The translations under genes were made by a program, and so were the position numbers. Shown piece after piece: positions 49,779-60,023 of a stretch of 64,000 nt of DNA (its first letter is position 1; the number at the start of each line of letters is the position of its first letter). The notes beneath the pieces are model-generated. The model was not told where the DNA came from. It ran no database searches and saw nothing but the letters and a program-made list of their open reading frames with translations. This DNA is from Debaryomyces hansenii CBS767 (taxonomy: Eukaryota > Ascomycota > Pichiomycetes > Serinales > Debaryomycetaceae): NCBI RefSeq assembly GCF_000006445.2, contig NC_006046.2, positions 744,001 through 808,000 on the forward strand. The letters are read 5' to 3'.

Positions 49779-51131
49779 TCACAATTCGAGTTCTGAAAAA
49801 TCTTCAGATGCTACACGAATAACCTGCGCCTTATTCTTAAACCCATTGAACGAGGTTGTAGCAGCAGAGGTGTATGCACCCAAGTCTGGAAAGTAAAGCC
49901 AATCACCAACTTCTACGTTGTGATACAAAGCACTCCTATTGGAAACACAGTCTAGGCCATCGCATGTGGGACCCCAGATGGAAAATTGGTGCTTTGTCGT
50001 TCTGTCGGAAACTTGCTCATTGTAGTATAAACTGTTCTTGTGAGTCAAAACGTGAGGGACTGGGTTTTGATGATCAAAAAGAATACAGTTCATGTTGCCG
50101 TAGACTCCATCATTAATGTAAAGCATCGCTTCAATGTCATTAGACTCTTTCAAGGACCTTGGAAGATCTCTACGAGCAATAATATGGGCAGCCAACGTAA
50201 AAGCTTTAGAAACCATTAATCTACCTGGTTCTGCAATAAACTTGATGTTCTGCGACGAGCAGTAATCGCTGGAGAAGTATTTTTCCAATGATAGCTTCAC
50301 CATTGCTGAAGACTTGTCAAAAGTCTCCATTTCAAACCCTCCGCCAATGTCTAAAATGTTCATGGTTTTACCATATCCATATTCATCAATACCTTTATCG
50401 AAAATGAATCTTGAGTCCCTAACAGCCTCGTGGATGGAGTCGAAATCCTTCGCTCCAGATCCTACGTGGAAAGCAACACCTCTAACATTCAAACCTAATT
50501 TTGCGGCTAAGGGTAATAATTCGTTCACTGCCGTATCAACGCTACAGCCAAACTTAGTAGATAAACGGCACTGAGCTGTCTCATCGTCAGTAGCAATTCT
50601 AAGCAAGATTCCACATTCGGGGTGGTATTTATGCAATTTGTATAATTCCTGAGGGTTATCAACGGTTGTCAAATTAACGTTAGAATCATTGGCATATCTA
50701 ATGTAAGAATTGGTCTTACAAGGATTGGCATAAACAATTCTATCTGGAGAAAACCCCAATCCTAATACAATGTCAATTTCATTTTTTGAAGCGCAATCAA
50801 AATTTGCACCTAATTGTCCCAATAACTTGATCACCGATAAATCAGTGTTACATTTGACAGCATAGTGAGCATGAACATTAGGTAATGTTTCCTTCCATTT
50901 CATATAAGAACGATAAACTTCTCCTAAATCAACAACAAAAAAAGAGTCTTCTTCTCCTGCTTCGCATACTTCGTGGTCGATGTTAGAAATATGGGTTGCT
51001 AACGCTTCTCCAATTAAATTTGCGGAAAATTCTGGGCCAGTTGCCTTCACACCTGAGCTCTTAGTACATCCTTTTAACATAGAATCATATGAAAGGATTT
51101 CATCTTGGTATACCTCAATCGATGGGGTCAT
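49779..51131 (-). CDS. SPE1: Ornithine decarboxylase
   Basis: 450 residues, a fold-type III PLP decarboxylase. The PLP lysine is in HAHYAVKCNTD. The GNP-type substrate region is FDCASKNEIDIVLG, the phosphate-binding loop is NILDIGGGFE, and the active-site cysteine is in WGPTCDGLDCV near the C-terminus. It makes putrescine, the first step of polyamine synthesis. Yeast Spe1 is controlled by antizyme and ubiquitin-independent degradation through its N-terminus; here that is inference. The gene is flanked by spacers of about 240 and 465 bases. Confidence 0.97.
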   Translation of the reverse strand: MTPSIEVYQDEILSYDSMLKGCTKSSGVKATGPEFSANLIGEALATHISNIDHEVCEAGEEDSFFVVDLGEVYRSYMKWKETLPNVHAHYAVKCNTDLSVIKLLGQLGANFDCASKNEIDIVLGLGFSPDRIVYANPCKTNSYIRYANDSNVNLTTVDNPQELYKLHKYHPECGILLRIATDDETAQCRLSTKFGCSVDTAVNELLPLAAKLGLNVRGVAFHVGSGAKDFDSIHEAVRDSRFIFDKGIDEYGYGKTMNILDIGGGFEMETFDKSSAMVKLSLEKYFSSDYCSSQNIKFIAEPGRLMVSKAFTLAAHIIARRDLPRSLKESNDIEAMLYINDGVYGNMNCILFDHQNPVPHVLTHKNSLYYNEQVSDRTTKHQFSIWGPTCDGLDCVSNRSALYHNVEVGDWLYFPDLGAYTSAATTSFNGFKNKAQVIRVASEDFSELEL

Positions 51132-51595
51132 AATTTGGAATCTAGTAGTTTTCGAACTTTATAAATGAAGCGAAATATTTAATTCTTTAGTATTAATATG
51201 GATAGTATGATATATTCCAGTGGTAATATTCACACACAAACTTAGGATTTTAGACTTTATACGGGCAATGTAGACTAATCAAATGAACTCACGATATTTG
51301 TGAGTTAATGAATTATTGGACTTCAAGCGGCAGCTCTCGTAGTACAAAACAATACTTTGTCAAGGAAGATGGTACGTAAGCAAACAAGTAGCTTCTCTTT
51401 CAAAATAATCTAACAATCAGTTAAAATATATATTTATTTAGGAATAAATTGCTAAATTCTAGATAAGTGGTTGAAAATTTTTCAAAATCTTGGATTGATT
51501 GCGATAAAAAAAATTATGTGCGAAATTGAGATCAATATAGGGAAAGAGGCCCTTAAAAAGATTGCATGAGATGTGCATATTATTAAAAAAGTAAG
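51132..51595. promoter_or_regulatory. SPE1 upstream region
   Basis: 464 bases between the VPS27 3' end and SPE1. It is AT-rich, with poly-A/T runs near 51506. I recognise no specific site and no additional gene. Confidence 0.45.
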
Positions 51596-53794
51596 CTACA
51601 ATTCGATCAATGGTTCCTCTACCAATTTACTTTTTCTATCAGTGTCCTGACTAGGTTGACCAAATTGCGGCATGGATGGCATTGATGGCACTTTATTATC
51701 ATCCTTTCCTCCTGTATTGGTAGTTTGCTCTTCAGAGTTAAGCTCATTAATCGAGGGGAACTTAGCAGCAGCATGATCTTCTGCATCATCATCTTGTTCA
51801 AAAGGCGGATAAGATGGTTCTGTGGGCAAAGGTGGGTTGTAGTTTGGCTGCGATGGAGCGTTCTGGTTGAAGGACCCATTTAAATCTTGAGGCGGATACG
51901 TAGACTGATGAGGGTACTCAGGCTCATTTCTGTTACCCTCACTCGTTTTTTTAGATGAATAGTATGGCGGCGTTCCATTATCCTGATTGGTTTGGGTGGT
52001 CTCCAGATCAGATTCTTGATAATATGAAGGATAAAACGATGTTGGAGGTGGTTCTTGTGGGTTTTGAGATGTATTTTGCATAGATTCTGACGCTGGTGGT
52101 TGGTTTGATGGCTCAGAAGCTTGACCAATTGATGGATAATTATTGTACCCAGTAGGTTGTTGCGACAATCCAGGTGATGAGTAATTTTGGAATTGCGGTG
52201 GGCTTTGCTGGTATTGTGGAGACAGAACTCTTTGGTCTACCGGATATGGGACATATTCGTTAGAAGTTTGGCTAGGATAGGGTCCTTGGAATGATTGATT
52301 TGGTCCACCATAGGGAGATGAAATTGTATGATTTCCATAGGCTTGGTTCAACTTAGCTTCTAAGAATTGATCATACAACCTGCTGATAGTAGAAATTTTA
52401 TTATTTAACTCTAAGCATGTTTCGTACTTCTCGATAGATGCTCTTAACGACTTATTCAATTTTGGTTTTAACTGGATTATCTTCCCGTGTAATTCACTCA
52501 AATTGGAATCATATAAAATATTTGCTTGTTTGGATGGATCACTCTTGATGTTGTTCATAAGGGTGATGAATAAGTTAATTGATTCTTCTTCTTGTTGGCT
52601 TAAATCTTCAACTTGAGGTTTCAAATGATATTGTTCAGCATGGTTAGCAGGTGTCATTTGTGGCTGTTGACTAGGATTTTGGTTTTGATAAGATGGGTCT
52701 TGTTGGTCGAATGGCAAAATATGCCTATAAAATTCAGATTGTGGTTCTTGATATCCCTGTTGCGATGCAACCGGCTGTTGTTTATACATTCTTTCTTGTT
52801 GTTCAAACTCTTTCAAACTAGCTGCAATAGCTGCCTTCATTTCCTCGTCCTCTTCTTCACCTGTATTATTTGCCACCACCGGTGACGGTGATCTAGGAGG
52901 TGGTATTTGCTTGCTGACAGGTACCTGAGTTTCCCGCAAACTCAATTCAATTGCTTTCCTTAGTTGTTCGTCTTCATCATCTAAATCTTCATCTGTTGGT
53001 TGAGATGGAGTTTTCTTTTGCCTCACTTTGCTCAAGTGCTTACTATTTTTGGATTTTATCTTTTCATAACAATTATCGCAAACTCTAACCGGCTCCATGA
53101 TCCCCAACGCAACTAATGGCGAGTTATGAGACGAATGAGTTTGACAATAAACACCGCCGCATGATCTACAATGATGCTTTCTGTTCATCAACGAAAATGG
53201 ATTGTAGCAAATCATACATTCGTTACTATCGATCCAATCTGGTGGCGCCTCCGAATCGATGAACTTATTCGACAATTGGCCTCCTACTTCCAGTTCTGGG
53301 AATTCGTATCCTTGGTTCATTAATTGATGATAGCTCCTCTCAACGTAATTCAACTGTGTCTGATTCTCAAACACTAACGTCCAGTCCTTAATCAACGATA
53401 AGATAAAGCTTCCTACCTTATATTTCGCTTCATTCTCTATTACATATGAGTCCTTAGTGTTGTAGTGAATCTTGAATATATAATCGACTAGGTAATCGAT
53501 AAACTCTTTACTGCTCAATTCAACCAAAAAGTGATATCCCCCATTTTTAACACACAAATCAACCAACTTCAAGGTCAGTGTAAGCAAATTTGGATTGGAA
53601 TGCGTAGTAGTCAACCGTTTTTTCAATGATCTCATACATTGCTTGGGTGGTATTTTCTTACTTCTAATCAAATCGGTGATTTCTAAGGCAATGGCTAAAT
53701 CAAGCTCGCCATTTGGGATCGATTCAGAGGTAGCCTCATTAATTTTCAGCTCTAAATCAGCAACCGGTACTGTGCTTCCACTGAACCATGACAT
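51596..53794 (-). CDS. VPS27: ESCRT-0 subunit Vps27
   Basis: 732 residues. The VHS domain covers about 10-145. The FYVE zinc finger is at about 185-250 (WIDSNECMICYNPF, RKHHCRSCGGVYCQTHS with the PI3P-binding RKHHCR). Two ubiquitin-interacting motifs lie at about 278-292 (DEQLRKAIELSLRE) and 316-333 (DEEMKAAIAASLKEFE). A coiled region for the Hse1 interaction covers about 395-480. A long Pro/Gln/Ser/Tyr-rich tail ends in VEEPLIEL, a clathrin-box-like LIEL. Vps27 with Hse1 sorts ubiquitinated membrane cargo into multivesicular bodies. Confidence 0.96.
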   Translation of the reverse strand: MSWFSGSTVPVADLELKINEATSESIPNGELDLAIALEITDLIRSKKIPPKQCMRSLKKRLTTTHSNPNLLTLTLKLVDLCVKNGGYHFLVELSSKEFIDYLVDYIFKIHYNTKDSYVIENEAKYKVGSFILSLIKDWTLVFENQTQLNYVERSYHQLMNQGYEFPELEVGGQLSNKFIDSEAPPDWIDSNECMICYNPFSLMNRKHHCRSCGGVYCQTHSSHNSPLVALGIMEPVRVCDNCYEKIKSKNSKHLSKVRQKKTPSQPTDEDLDDEDEQLRKAIELSLRETQVPVSKQIPPPRSPSPVVANNTGEEEDEEMKAAIAASLKEFEQQERMYKQQPVASQQGYQEPQSEFYRHILPFDQQDPSYQNQNPSQQPQMTPANHAEQYHLKPQVEDLSQQEEESINLFITLMNNIKSDPSKQANILYDSNLSELHGKIIQLKPKLNKSLRASIEKYETCLELNNKISTISRLYDQFLEAKLNQAYGNHTISSPYGGPNQSFQGPYPSQTSNEYVPYPVDQRVLSPQYQQSPPQFQNYSSPGLSQQPTGYNNYPSIGQASEPSNQPPASESMQNTSQNPQEPPPTSFYPSYYQESDLETTQTNQDNGTPPYYSSKKTSEGNRNEPEYPHQSTYPPQDLNGSFNQNAPSQPNYNPPLPTEPSYPPFEQDDDAEDHAAAKFPSINELNSEEQTTNTGGKDDNKVPSMPSMPQFGQPSQDTDRKSKLVEEPLIEL

Positions 53795-54033
53795 GCCGTA
53801 TCAATAATACTTGTTATGCTTTTTATAAAATAGACCCGCTAAAGGGTTGATATCCTTCGTTATCAATGATAATTAGAAGGATACCGAAAATGGGTGCGGC
53901 ACGCCATCACTACAGAAGGCTATGGACTAACAGATAATTGTGTATAAACAAAGTAAAAAAACAAAAATGATACTTATAGAGGTTATAATACTATTAATCA
54001 TGATGGTGATATCATTGGGTGAAGTTTCACCAC

Positions 54034-54768
54034 TTAATGTAAGAAAATAACAGCTGATCCAAGACCAATTCCGGCAATAGCAGTCCACCACCAGAACTCG
54101 TACTTAGCAGACGAGGTTTCAATCCTAGCATTGGTTCTGTATTGGTTCTCTAAAGATCTCTTGATTCTCTTTCTTAAGGAGGACTTGGTCTCGGAAGCCG
54201 AGTCAGTTGGGTTCAACGCACTGGTTGGTAACATCATTGGAGGCTTGTAGGCCAAGTACAATGGCTGCATTGGGGAACCATCAAATTGGTAGATTTGTAA
54301 CTTACGTCTTCCGTTGTAGGAGTCAACCATGACCTGGAACTTCTTGAACCAGGTCTTTTGTACGTACCTCGAGTAGAGCGAGGCATCGTTCTCAGTATCC
54401 ACACCGCATGGATCACTCAACAACTGTCTTCCATCCACAGCAATAGGGGTCATGAATAACGACCCGTTACTCTTTATTTCGTATGTTCCGTGTTGGTAAA
54501 TCAAAGTAGCTGTAGGGCACGAGTGATTCTTTGGATTCGATGTTACTCTGTATAATGCCTCCTCGTAGTGGCCATCTTCCGTAAAAGAGTACGAAATTCC
54601 TGGCAAATCTGGCTCGATCAACAATTCAGACACTGGGTCATAAAACCCTGGTCCTGTAAACACTGTATTCGATTTGGACGACCATGTACCAACCAACTCC
54701 TTCATGTTTTCTCCCAACACCTGGGCACCAAGTATGAAAAACGTCACTAAAAATGAAAAAATCATCAT
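54034..54768 (-). CDS. ROT1: ER chaperone Rot1
   Basis: 244 residues. A signal peptide (MMIFSFLVTFFILGAQVLG) precedes a lumenal domain with the Rot1 signatures LVGTWSSKSNTVFTGPGFYD, IEPDLPGISYSFTEDGHYEEAL and QPLYLAYKPPMMLPTSALNPT. A C-terminal membrane anchor lies at about 225-243 (WWTAIAGIGLGSAVIFL). Rot1 is an essential ER membrane protein that helps fold cell-wall synthesis and other secretory proteins such as Kre6. Confidence 0.97.
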   Translation of the reverse strand: MMIFSFLVTFFILGAQVLGENMKELVGTWSSKSNTVFTGPGFYDPVSELLIEPDLPGISYSFTEDGHYEEALYRVTSNPKNHSCPTATLIYQHGTYEIKSNGSLFMTPIAVDGRQLLSDPCGVDTENDASLYSRYVQKTWFKKFQVMVDSYNGRRKLQIYQFDGSPMQPLYLAYKPPMMLPTSALNPTDSASETKSSLRKRIKRSLENQYRTNARIETSSAKYEFWWWTAIAGIGLGSAVIFLH

Positions 54769-55776
54769 TCTGTATTTATAGATTACTTTTGTTGTGCTTT
54801 AGTTCAATTTCACTATATCACTTCGTGATTTGATTAATTTTTTGTTGTTCCAGCTTTTCTTTCGTCAAACAGCAACTAGTAGTACAATAAACCAAATTAA
54901 ATTTAATGAATCTAAAACTGTCTCAAATTCCGTGTAATAAATTTCGCTTCACCTGCTAATGAATGCTGACAAGTAACGGACGAATATTTCTTTAAATAAC
55001 GATATAAACGACGGTTATGACTTAAAAAACTACTTATTCCTTATTTTTACTTGGTTTATTGACATGAACATCGCGGTTTTGGTACTATTTAATACACACG
55101 CAATTTTTTTTCTATTAGTGGCAGTGCATTTGAATTTGATCTAGTGGCCTGAAAGAAATTGACGAGGTATACAGAAATGAAAAGTGAATTATGGTAATAA
55201 TGTAAACACAATAGATGTACTCGAGTGTTTTAGAGATTGAATTTGGTGTATCTCTATTGACGTAGATGTAGATGTAGGAGGATATATAAATGTAATAAGA
55301 TGTACAATGGATGTAATATAGATGTAATATAGATGAAATATAGGTGAAATAAAGATGGAATAAAGCAGGAAATAAAGAACGCACGTTAAGATACACGCAA
55401 ATAGGAAAAGTGGACGGTAGTAAATATTATACAGAGACAAAGGAGGAAAAAGGTACCAAGCCAGAACAAGAACGGAAAAAAATAAGTAAAAAGAATCCAA
55501 GGTGATTATATATGAGAGTTATTAATGTAAATGCAAGTGGAAATGAATCACGGAGTGATAGGGGGGATCTGTCTAGCCGCATGACAAAAGATTATGAGCA
55601 GTATGAATTGAGTTGGGCGGAGGAGCGAAAATGGAGACGATTTTGGAACCATTTTGGAACCATTTTGGGGCCGAGTTGGGATCTATAATTGGATCAGCTT
55701 GGATCAGTTTGGAAAGCATTTGCTTTGTTTGTAGCTATGTGAAGCTAATGCTATGACTGGTTGGATGTGTCTGAGA
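54769..55776. other. 1-kb spacer between ROT1 and the G1 cyclin gene
   Basis: The left part must be the ROT1 promoter. Positions about 55260-55370 hold a degenerate tandem array of 11-12-base units of the GATGTAATATA type. Positions 55632-55665 repeat TTTTGGAACCA two to three times, and about 55691-55713 repeats TTGGATCAG. Two overlapping minus-strand frames across the array encode only Tyr/Ile/Ser-rich repeats and are not called. The strand-purity (purine-rich plus strand) suggests a long 3' UTR for the cyclin, which is inference. Confidence 0.55.
55260..55370. repeat. Degenerate short tandem repeats 3' of the cyclin gene
   Basis: There are about nine imperfect copies of a purine-rich unit: GATGTAGATGTAG, then GATGTAATATA twice, then GATGAAATATAG, GTGAAATAAA and GATGGAATAAA. 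On the minus strand the units read as TATTACATC, pyrimidine-rich. Confidence 0.65.
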
Positions 55777-57057
55777 TTATACGAACTCGGAGTACTTGAT
55801 TGCTCCGTTGTCATTCAACGACTCTGGCGAAGAAGGCTTAATGTCACAGTTGGTGGTATAGCGTCCTGGAGATGGATACGAATATGACGTGGAAATGGTG
55901 TTGGTAGAAGTGGGTGATGAGATCGGAAGAATGGTTGATGCTGTAGATAAAGTGGTTGATGATGCAGAAATAAATGCATTTGAAAATACAGGAGTATTCT
56001 TTTTGAAGACGGGAAATAACTCCTTAGGGAGTAGGGTCAAGTTGATAGCCGGGTCGAGGGTGGATCCAAATGAGTTGGTGTAAATGTTAATGACAGTATG
56101 GTGGAAATAATGGGGACCTCTGGAGTTGAAGTGGCTCAATATCGGGTCGGATGCATTTACAATAGCTTTGATAAGATGCTGTTTGATAAATAGGTAGTCT
56201 TTTCTTGTGATCGAATTGCAGAGTTTGTCATGGTAATAGCATGTCTCTCGGATGTTTAGGATTTCATTGACCAAGTCGGTGATCACTCTGCACAAATCAA
56301 GGACACTGACATTCATGAGGGCAAATGAATAGACAGAAACATATGAAATGAGCCGTTTAACTTGAAACAATTCGTTTTGTTTCAAAATGCTGAATTCCTG
56401 AGATTTGACAATAAACTCTTCAATGGATGGGTCATTGAAAGACCAGTTTAAGGTTCGTAAAATATGCAATTCCATTTGCTTGAACTGTTTAACTGTATAG
56501 TTACACTTGGTGCCACACAATTTGATGAATTCGTTGAGTTTAGGCATCCGATACCTTTCTGTCGGGCCTTTGAATTTACCACCAGCACCGTAACCCAAGT
56601 CGTTAATAGTCTTTACCGACACCAACTTTTCAACGTTGTTTAAATTCATGAAGTGGCTATTGCCTCCCCCGAACTTTGCCGCTATCCAAAAACATGTAGA
56701 AATAATCAATTGGGCTTTGTCAAGCAAGATGATTCTCTTGCAACAATATCTGTCAAAGATTTTTACTGCTCTATAAAATACAAACGGTAAAGCTTTCAAT
56801 CTAACAGACATTTTAAATAGAAAATCAAGTAGCTTGAGTCTAATTGAGAAGGTTAAATAGGGTTGTTGTTGGAATGCTTCAATGTTTGGTGTGTTTGTCT
56901 TACAGGAATTAGCCAATGCCTCGTATATCTCATCTCGGTATTCATCAACTACTTGCTCGTGTTGTTCCAATTCCGATGCATACAAGGTTGAAGAATAGTC
57001 CTGGAGGGAAAATTGACGGAGTGTTGTGTGTGATGAAACATATCCATTGTGCATCAT
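55777..57057 (-). CDS. G1 cyclin (Cln family)
   Basis: 426 residues. The cyclin box covers about 75-230: LKLLDFLFKMSVRLKALPFVFYRAVKIFDRY, CFWIAAKFGGGN and MELHILRTLNWSF. GGKFKGPTERYRMPKLNEFIKLCG is the form found in Cln1/2-type cyclins, not Cln3 of S. cerevisiae. The Ser/Thr/Pro-rich C-terminus (about 375-426) could act as a degradation signal. The short length points to the CUG-clade Cln3 more than to the long Ccn1 or Hgc1 proteins, so the symbol is left open. It partners Cdc28 to drive Start. The intergenic region upstream is 1.25 kb, unusually long for this window. Confidence 0.85.
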   Translation of the reverse strand: MMHNGYVSSHTTLRQFSLQDYSSTLYASELEQHEQVVDEYRDEIYEALANSCKTNTPNIEAFQQQPYLTFSIRLKLLDFLFKMSVRLKALPFVFYRAVKIFDRYCCKRIILLDKAQLIISTCFWIAAKFGGGNSHFMNLNNVEKLVSVKTINDLGYGAGGKFKGPTERYRMPKLNEFIKLCGTKCNYTVKQFKQMELHILRTLNWSFNDPSIEEFIVKSQEFSILKQNELFQVKRLISYVSVYSFALMNVSVLDLCRVITDLVNEILNIRETCYYHDKLCNSITRKDYLFIKQHLIKAIVNASDPILSHFNSRGPHYFHHTVINIYTNSFGSTLDPAINLTLLPKELFPVFKKNTPVFSNAFISASSTTLSTASTILPISSPTSTNTISTSYSYPSPGRYTTNCDIKPSSPESLNDNGAIKYSEFV

Positions 57058-58311
57058 GAGAGTTCAAGAAGCTATAATCCAGAACAAATTATTCCTCGAT
57101 GAAAAGATATCAATAATAACAAATTATTTCAAGAAGGAATTGGCATACTTATATAAATGCATATCTTTTAATACCGAGTTACGAGATGACCTCAGCTAAT
57201 ACTATTATTCATTCGGCCCCCTCGCACATATTGTGAGTGAATAATAGCTTCCAAACTTAGGTGGTATTACGCCTAATACCGAATAGGATAACCAACAACA
57301 AAAACTCCATTTCTGTCCATTCCCACAATGCTTCAATACGTTATTCATGTTTTTTTATGAACACGCAGCAATTAATTGTCGCTTAACGTTATCGCTAATG
57401 GTCTATCCGAAGTTTGCGTGTTGACGCTATCAAGTTGAGACCAGAGTAAGGGTATCTGCATAACGTATACTCTATACGCACGTTCGCCTATGTAGGGTTG
57501 AATAGACTCACTTGTATTGCAATAGACCTTTCCGGAACTAACTGTCACTTACCGTCTAATTGCCTCGGCAATGGCCTACACCTACCACAGGTAGCTCTAT
57601 TCTTTGATCTTGATCAAACGGCACTTCTTCCAGTTCATCTGTTCACAAAACTCAATTTCGCAGCCTCCCATTGTTCTCCTCATTGTAATCAGGAACACCT
57701 AGCCGAATTCGGCCAGCAGTTAAACGAAGTACGAATCCAGTTACTTACATACACGATTGGCACGATTGATATGAGGAGTCTTTAGCGGTGGTGCTGGCTC
57801 ATGCAGAAAGTACCTCAACGTTACCATTATTGAATAATCCGGGCCGTTAACGCTAGTTTACTACTTTATTGGGCAGTGATGCGATCGGTGCTGTAATCCA
57901 TTGTTGTGGTAGTAATCACGCGATACTGATTCAAACACGAACTGAATATGGAGCTCTATTCTCACCTGCCAGCAGAAGTGGCCATAGATTCCGAAATTGC
58001 CATTTAGGGTCTGTCGTATTTTCACCGATGGACTATCATGTCTATTTTATTCCTGCCTCATAAATGACAAAGTTTAACCGGAAAATTAGGTATTTTCCTC
58101 GCTTTCTACTAACGGTTTCTGTTTGCATCCATATTGGTTGAAAGGAACTCATGTCTTAAGAAACACAGACAATAAAGGCCTGTGAAAAGAGGTAAAAATC
58201 CGTCGATTGTATACGTTGATGTCTTAACATGCAAACACTTGCAGCCTTTTCTATAACCTGCAAACACCCTATTTTTCAATCGCGATCAATCGTTTACATA
58301 AACAAACACTA
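57058..58311. promoter_or_regulatory. Long divergent promoter of the G1 cyclin and BBP1-like genes
   Basis: 1254 bases without a credible gene. Its middle (about 57480-58070) is less AT-rich than other spacers and carries two plus-strand frames (95 and 64 codons) without recognisable domains. Long, heavily regulated promoters or 5' leaders are known for yeast G1 cyclins. CACGCGA at 57917-57923 is a partial MBF-like core. I found no tRNA or repeat. Confidence 0.5.
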
Positions 58312-59508
58312 ATGGATATAACCACAATTCTAACCAAAAAGCGTTATATCTCGATGGAAACCCCAAAAAAAGGTATAATAAGCAAGGCATTGTCGTCTAT
58401 TTTTGGGGCCACGTCACCTTTGGCCAATGAACCTACTGTAGACTATAACAATACCATACAGACGTATCCAAGATACAATGAGGACACAATTAGTACCCAA
58501 GCACTGCAAAGACCGTATCGGAGTCAAAATGCAGAAATAATAGACAATTATGATAGACAGGACACACATGACTTTCTAGATAAAAGAGGACGACTGAGCA
58601 GAGATTCACAGTATAAGGACTTGTTTAGTGACCATTATATAATTGACTCGCAAGTGCTTGATGATTCGGACGATGAGTTGAATAGCGACATTGACTATAT
58701 TTTCAACAGGTATAATCATACTAACGACGTTGTGAATAATTTGCCTGAGCGAGTGCCCACGAGCTTGCCCACAAACATATTGAATAAAGAGACACCAGGT
58801 CTGAGGACTGGGACGCAGAAAAGACTACCTACTGACTACCCCGGACGATATCCGAGCCCACTGGCCCTGAAGCGGGAATCATTCGAACGGAAATACGTCG
58901 GATCTATTGATAATGACATGAGAAATTTGGAAAGAGAGATCAATTTGGAAAACGACATCACCACGGCCCAGTTGAACGCAAAATATAACAAATACACTCC
59001 AACATACGCTGATAGAATGTACAAGGGACCCGGTGATGATGATCGAATGGCCACCAAGAATGACAAACGATTGCGCGAGATTGTTGATAGGGTTAGTGAC
59101 AGGAATAAATTTCTTAACGAGTTGAATGCTTACGTTGACCTAAACGACCAGGTTGAGGTGCCCACTGACATAAACGAAAAGTACAAAGCATTGAGAGAAG
59201 AGTATATTAAGGAACTAACCAACTGCCAAAACTTCTACAAGGCATACTACAAGTTGGTGTTCAAGTACCGTAATTTGAAGAAGCGCATTTCGAGGTCGTC
59301 AACCACAACCATTCGAGAAAAAATCAACCTTATCAAGTCAACATCCCATCAACTGTCAATACGAATCATTTGCGATAATTTGTTGACTGAATTGGACAAG
59401 AACGATAAAACGATAGCACATTACCAGAATGAGTTGGCTATTGCCAACTCAAAAATTAAGCATTTAGAAGATAGGCTTGCCGAGCGGGGCCCGGCAAGCA
59501 ATAGATAA
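58312..59508 (+). CDS. BBP1: Bbp1-like spindle pole body protein
   Basis: 398 residues. The middle motif YPGRYPSPLALKRESFERKY parallels FPSPLTKRDEI of yeast Bbp1. The C-terminal coiled coil (about 290-390) opens with YKALREEYIKELTNCQNFYKAYYKLVFKYRNLKK, matching Bbp1's [23 protein letters not shown] segment in pattern. Bbp1 anchors the spindle pole body in the nuclear envelope with Mps2 and is essential. Met1 and Met15 (METPKKGIISKALSSIFG) are both possible starts; the second puts the amphipathic-looking IISKALSSIFG at the N-terminus, as in Bbp1. It ends 68 bases from the convergent GPI-protein gene. Confidence 0.8.
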   Translation: MDITTILTKKRYISMETPKKGIISKALSSIFGATSPLANEPTVDYNNTIQTYPRYNEDTISTQALQRPYRSQNAEIIDNYDRQDTHDFLDKRGRLSRDSQYKDLFSDHYIIDSQVLDDSDDELNSDIDYIFNRYNHTNDVVNNLPERVPTSLPTNILNKETPGLRTGTQKRLPTDYPGRYPSPLALKRESFERKYVGSIDNDMRNLEREINLENDITTAQLNAKYNKYTPTYADRMYKGPGDDDRMATKNDKRLREIVDRVSDRNKFLNELNAYVDLNDQVEVPTDINEKYKALREEYIKELTNCQNFYKAYYKLVFKYRNLKKRISRSSTTTIREKINLIKSTSHQLSIRIICDNLLTELDKNDKTIAHYQNELAIANSKIKHLEDRLAERGPASNR

Positions 59509-59576
59509 TAGTATAAAAAAAGTATCCCATATATTAGTAAATATTACATTACATAATTCTTAGCATAACACTGAAT

Positions 59577-60023
59577 TTACAAACATAATAAACCGGCAGC
59601 TAAGGCAGCAAGTCCGACACCTGAGACACCGTTAATAGCGGCACCACCTTCCAAAGAAGAGATACCTGGGCTGGTGGCATTCGAAGGGGAAGGTGCAACA
59701 GAAGGTGCAACAGAAGATGCAACAGATGGAGCAACAGATGGAGCAACAGATGGCGCAACAGATGGAGCAACAGATGGCGCAACAGATGGAGCAACAGATG
59801 GAGCAACGGATGGAGCAACAGATGGAGCAACAGAACCAGGACTGGATACTTCACCAGCTGCAGAGGAAGCCTTACCTGGACACTCGGTGACAGTCTCAGC
59901 ACAGCTAGTAACCGTAGCAAGGGTGGTGTCAGTGTGGACTTTTGTGGCGACAGACCCACCTTCAGTAGTAGCAGCAGATGTTAAAGAAATAACGGATAAG
60001 ATAGCAATGGTGGAAATTTTCAT
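59577..60023 (-). CDS. Small GPI-anchored cell-wall protein with SVAP repeats
   Basis: 148 residues. The signal peptide is MKISTIAILSVISLTSA. The mature N-terminus has TLATVTSCAETVTECPGK, like the VTITSC-type segment of Ccw12-class wall proteins. Next come twelve four-residue units (SVAP, one SVAS), an Asn-x-Ser/Thr site, and a GPI signal with small residues and a hydrophobic tail (GVSGVGLAALAAGLLCL). Ser-rich repeats of this kind are heavily O-mannosylated. Codon use in the repeat is highly uniform. I do not recognise a named orthologue. Confidence 0.85.
   Translation of the reverse strand: MKISTIAILSVISLTSAATTEGGSVATKVHTDTTLATVTSCAETVTECPGKASSAAGEVSSPGSVAPSVAPSVAPSVAPSVAPSVAPSVAPSVAPSVAPSVASSVAPSVAPSPSNATSPGISSLEGGAAINGVSGVGLAALAAGLLCL
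59692..59835 (-). repeat. Twelve 12-bp tandem repeats in the GPI-protein gene
   Basis: The plus strand reads GGAGCAACAGAT and close variants (GGTGCAACAGAA, GGCGCAACAGAT) twelve times without interruption, encoding SVAP units on the minus strand. The near-identity of copies indicates recent expansion, so the number is probably polymorphic. Confidence 0.95.
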
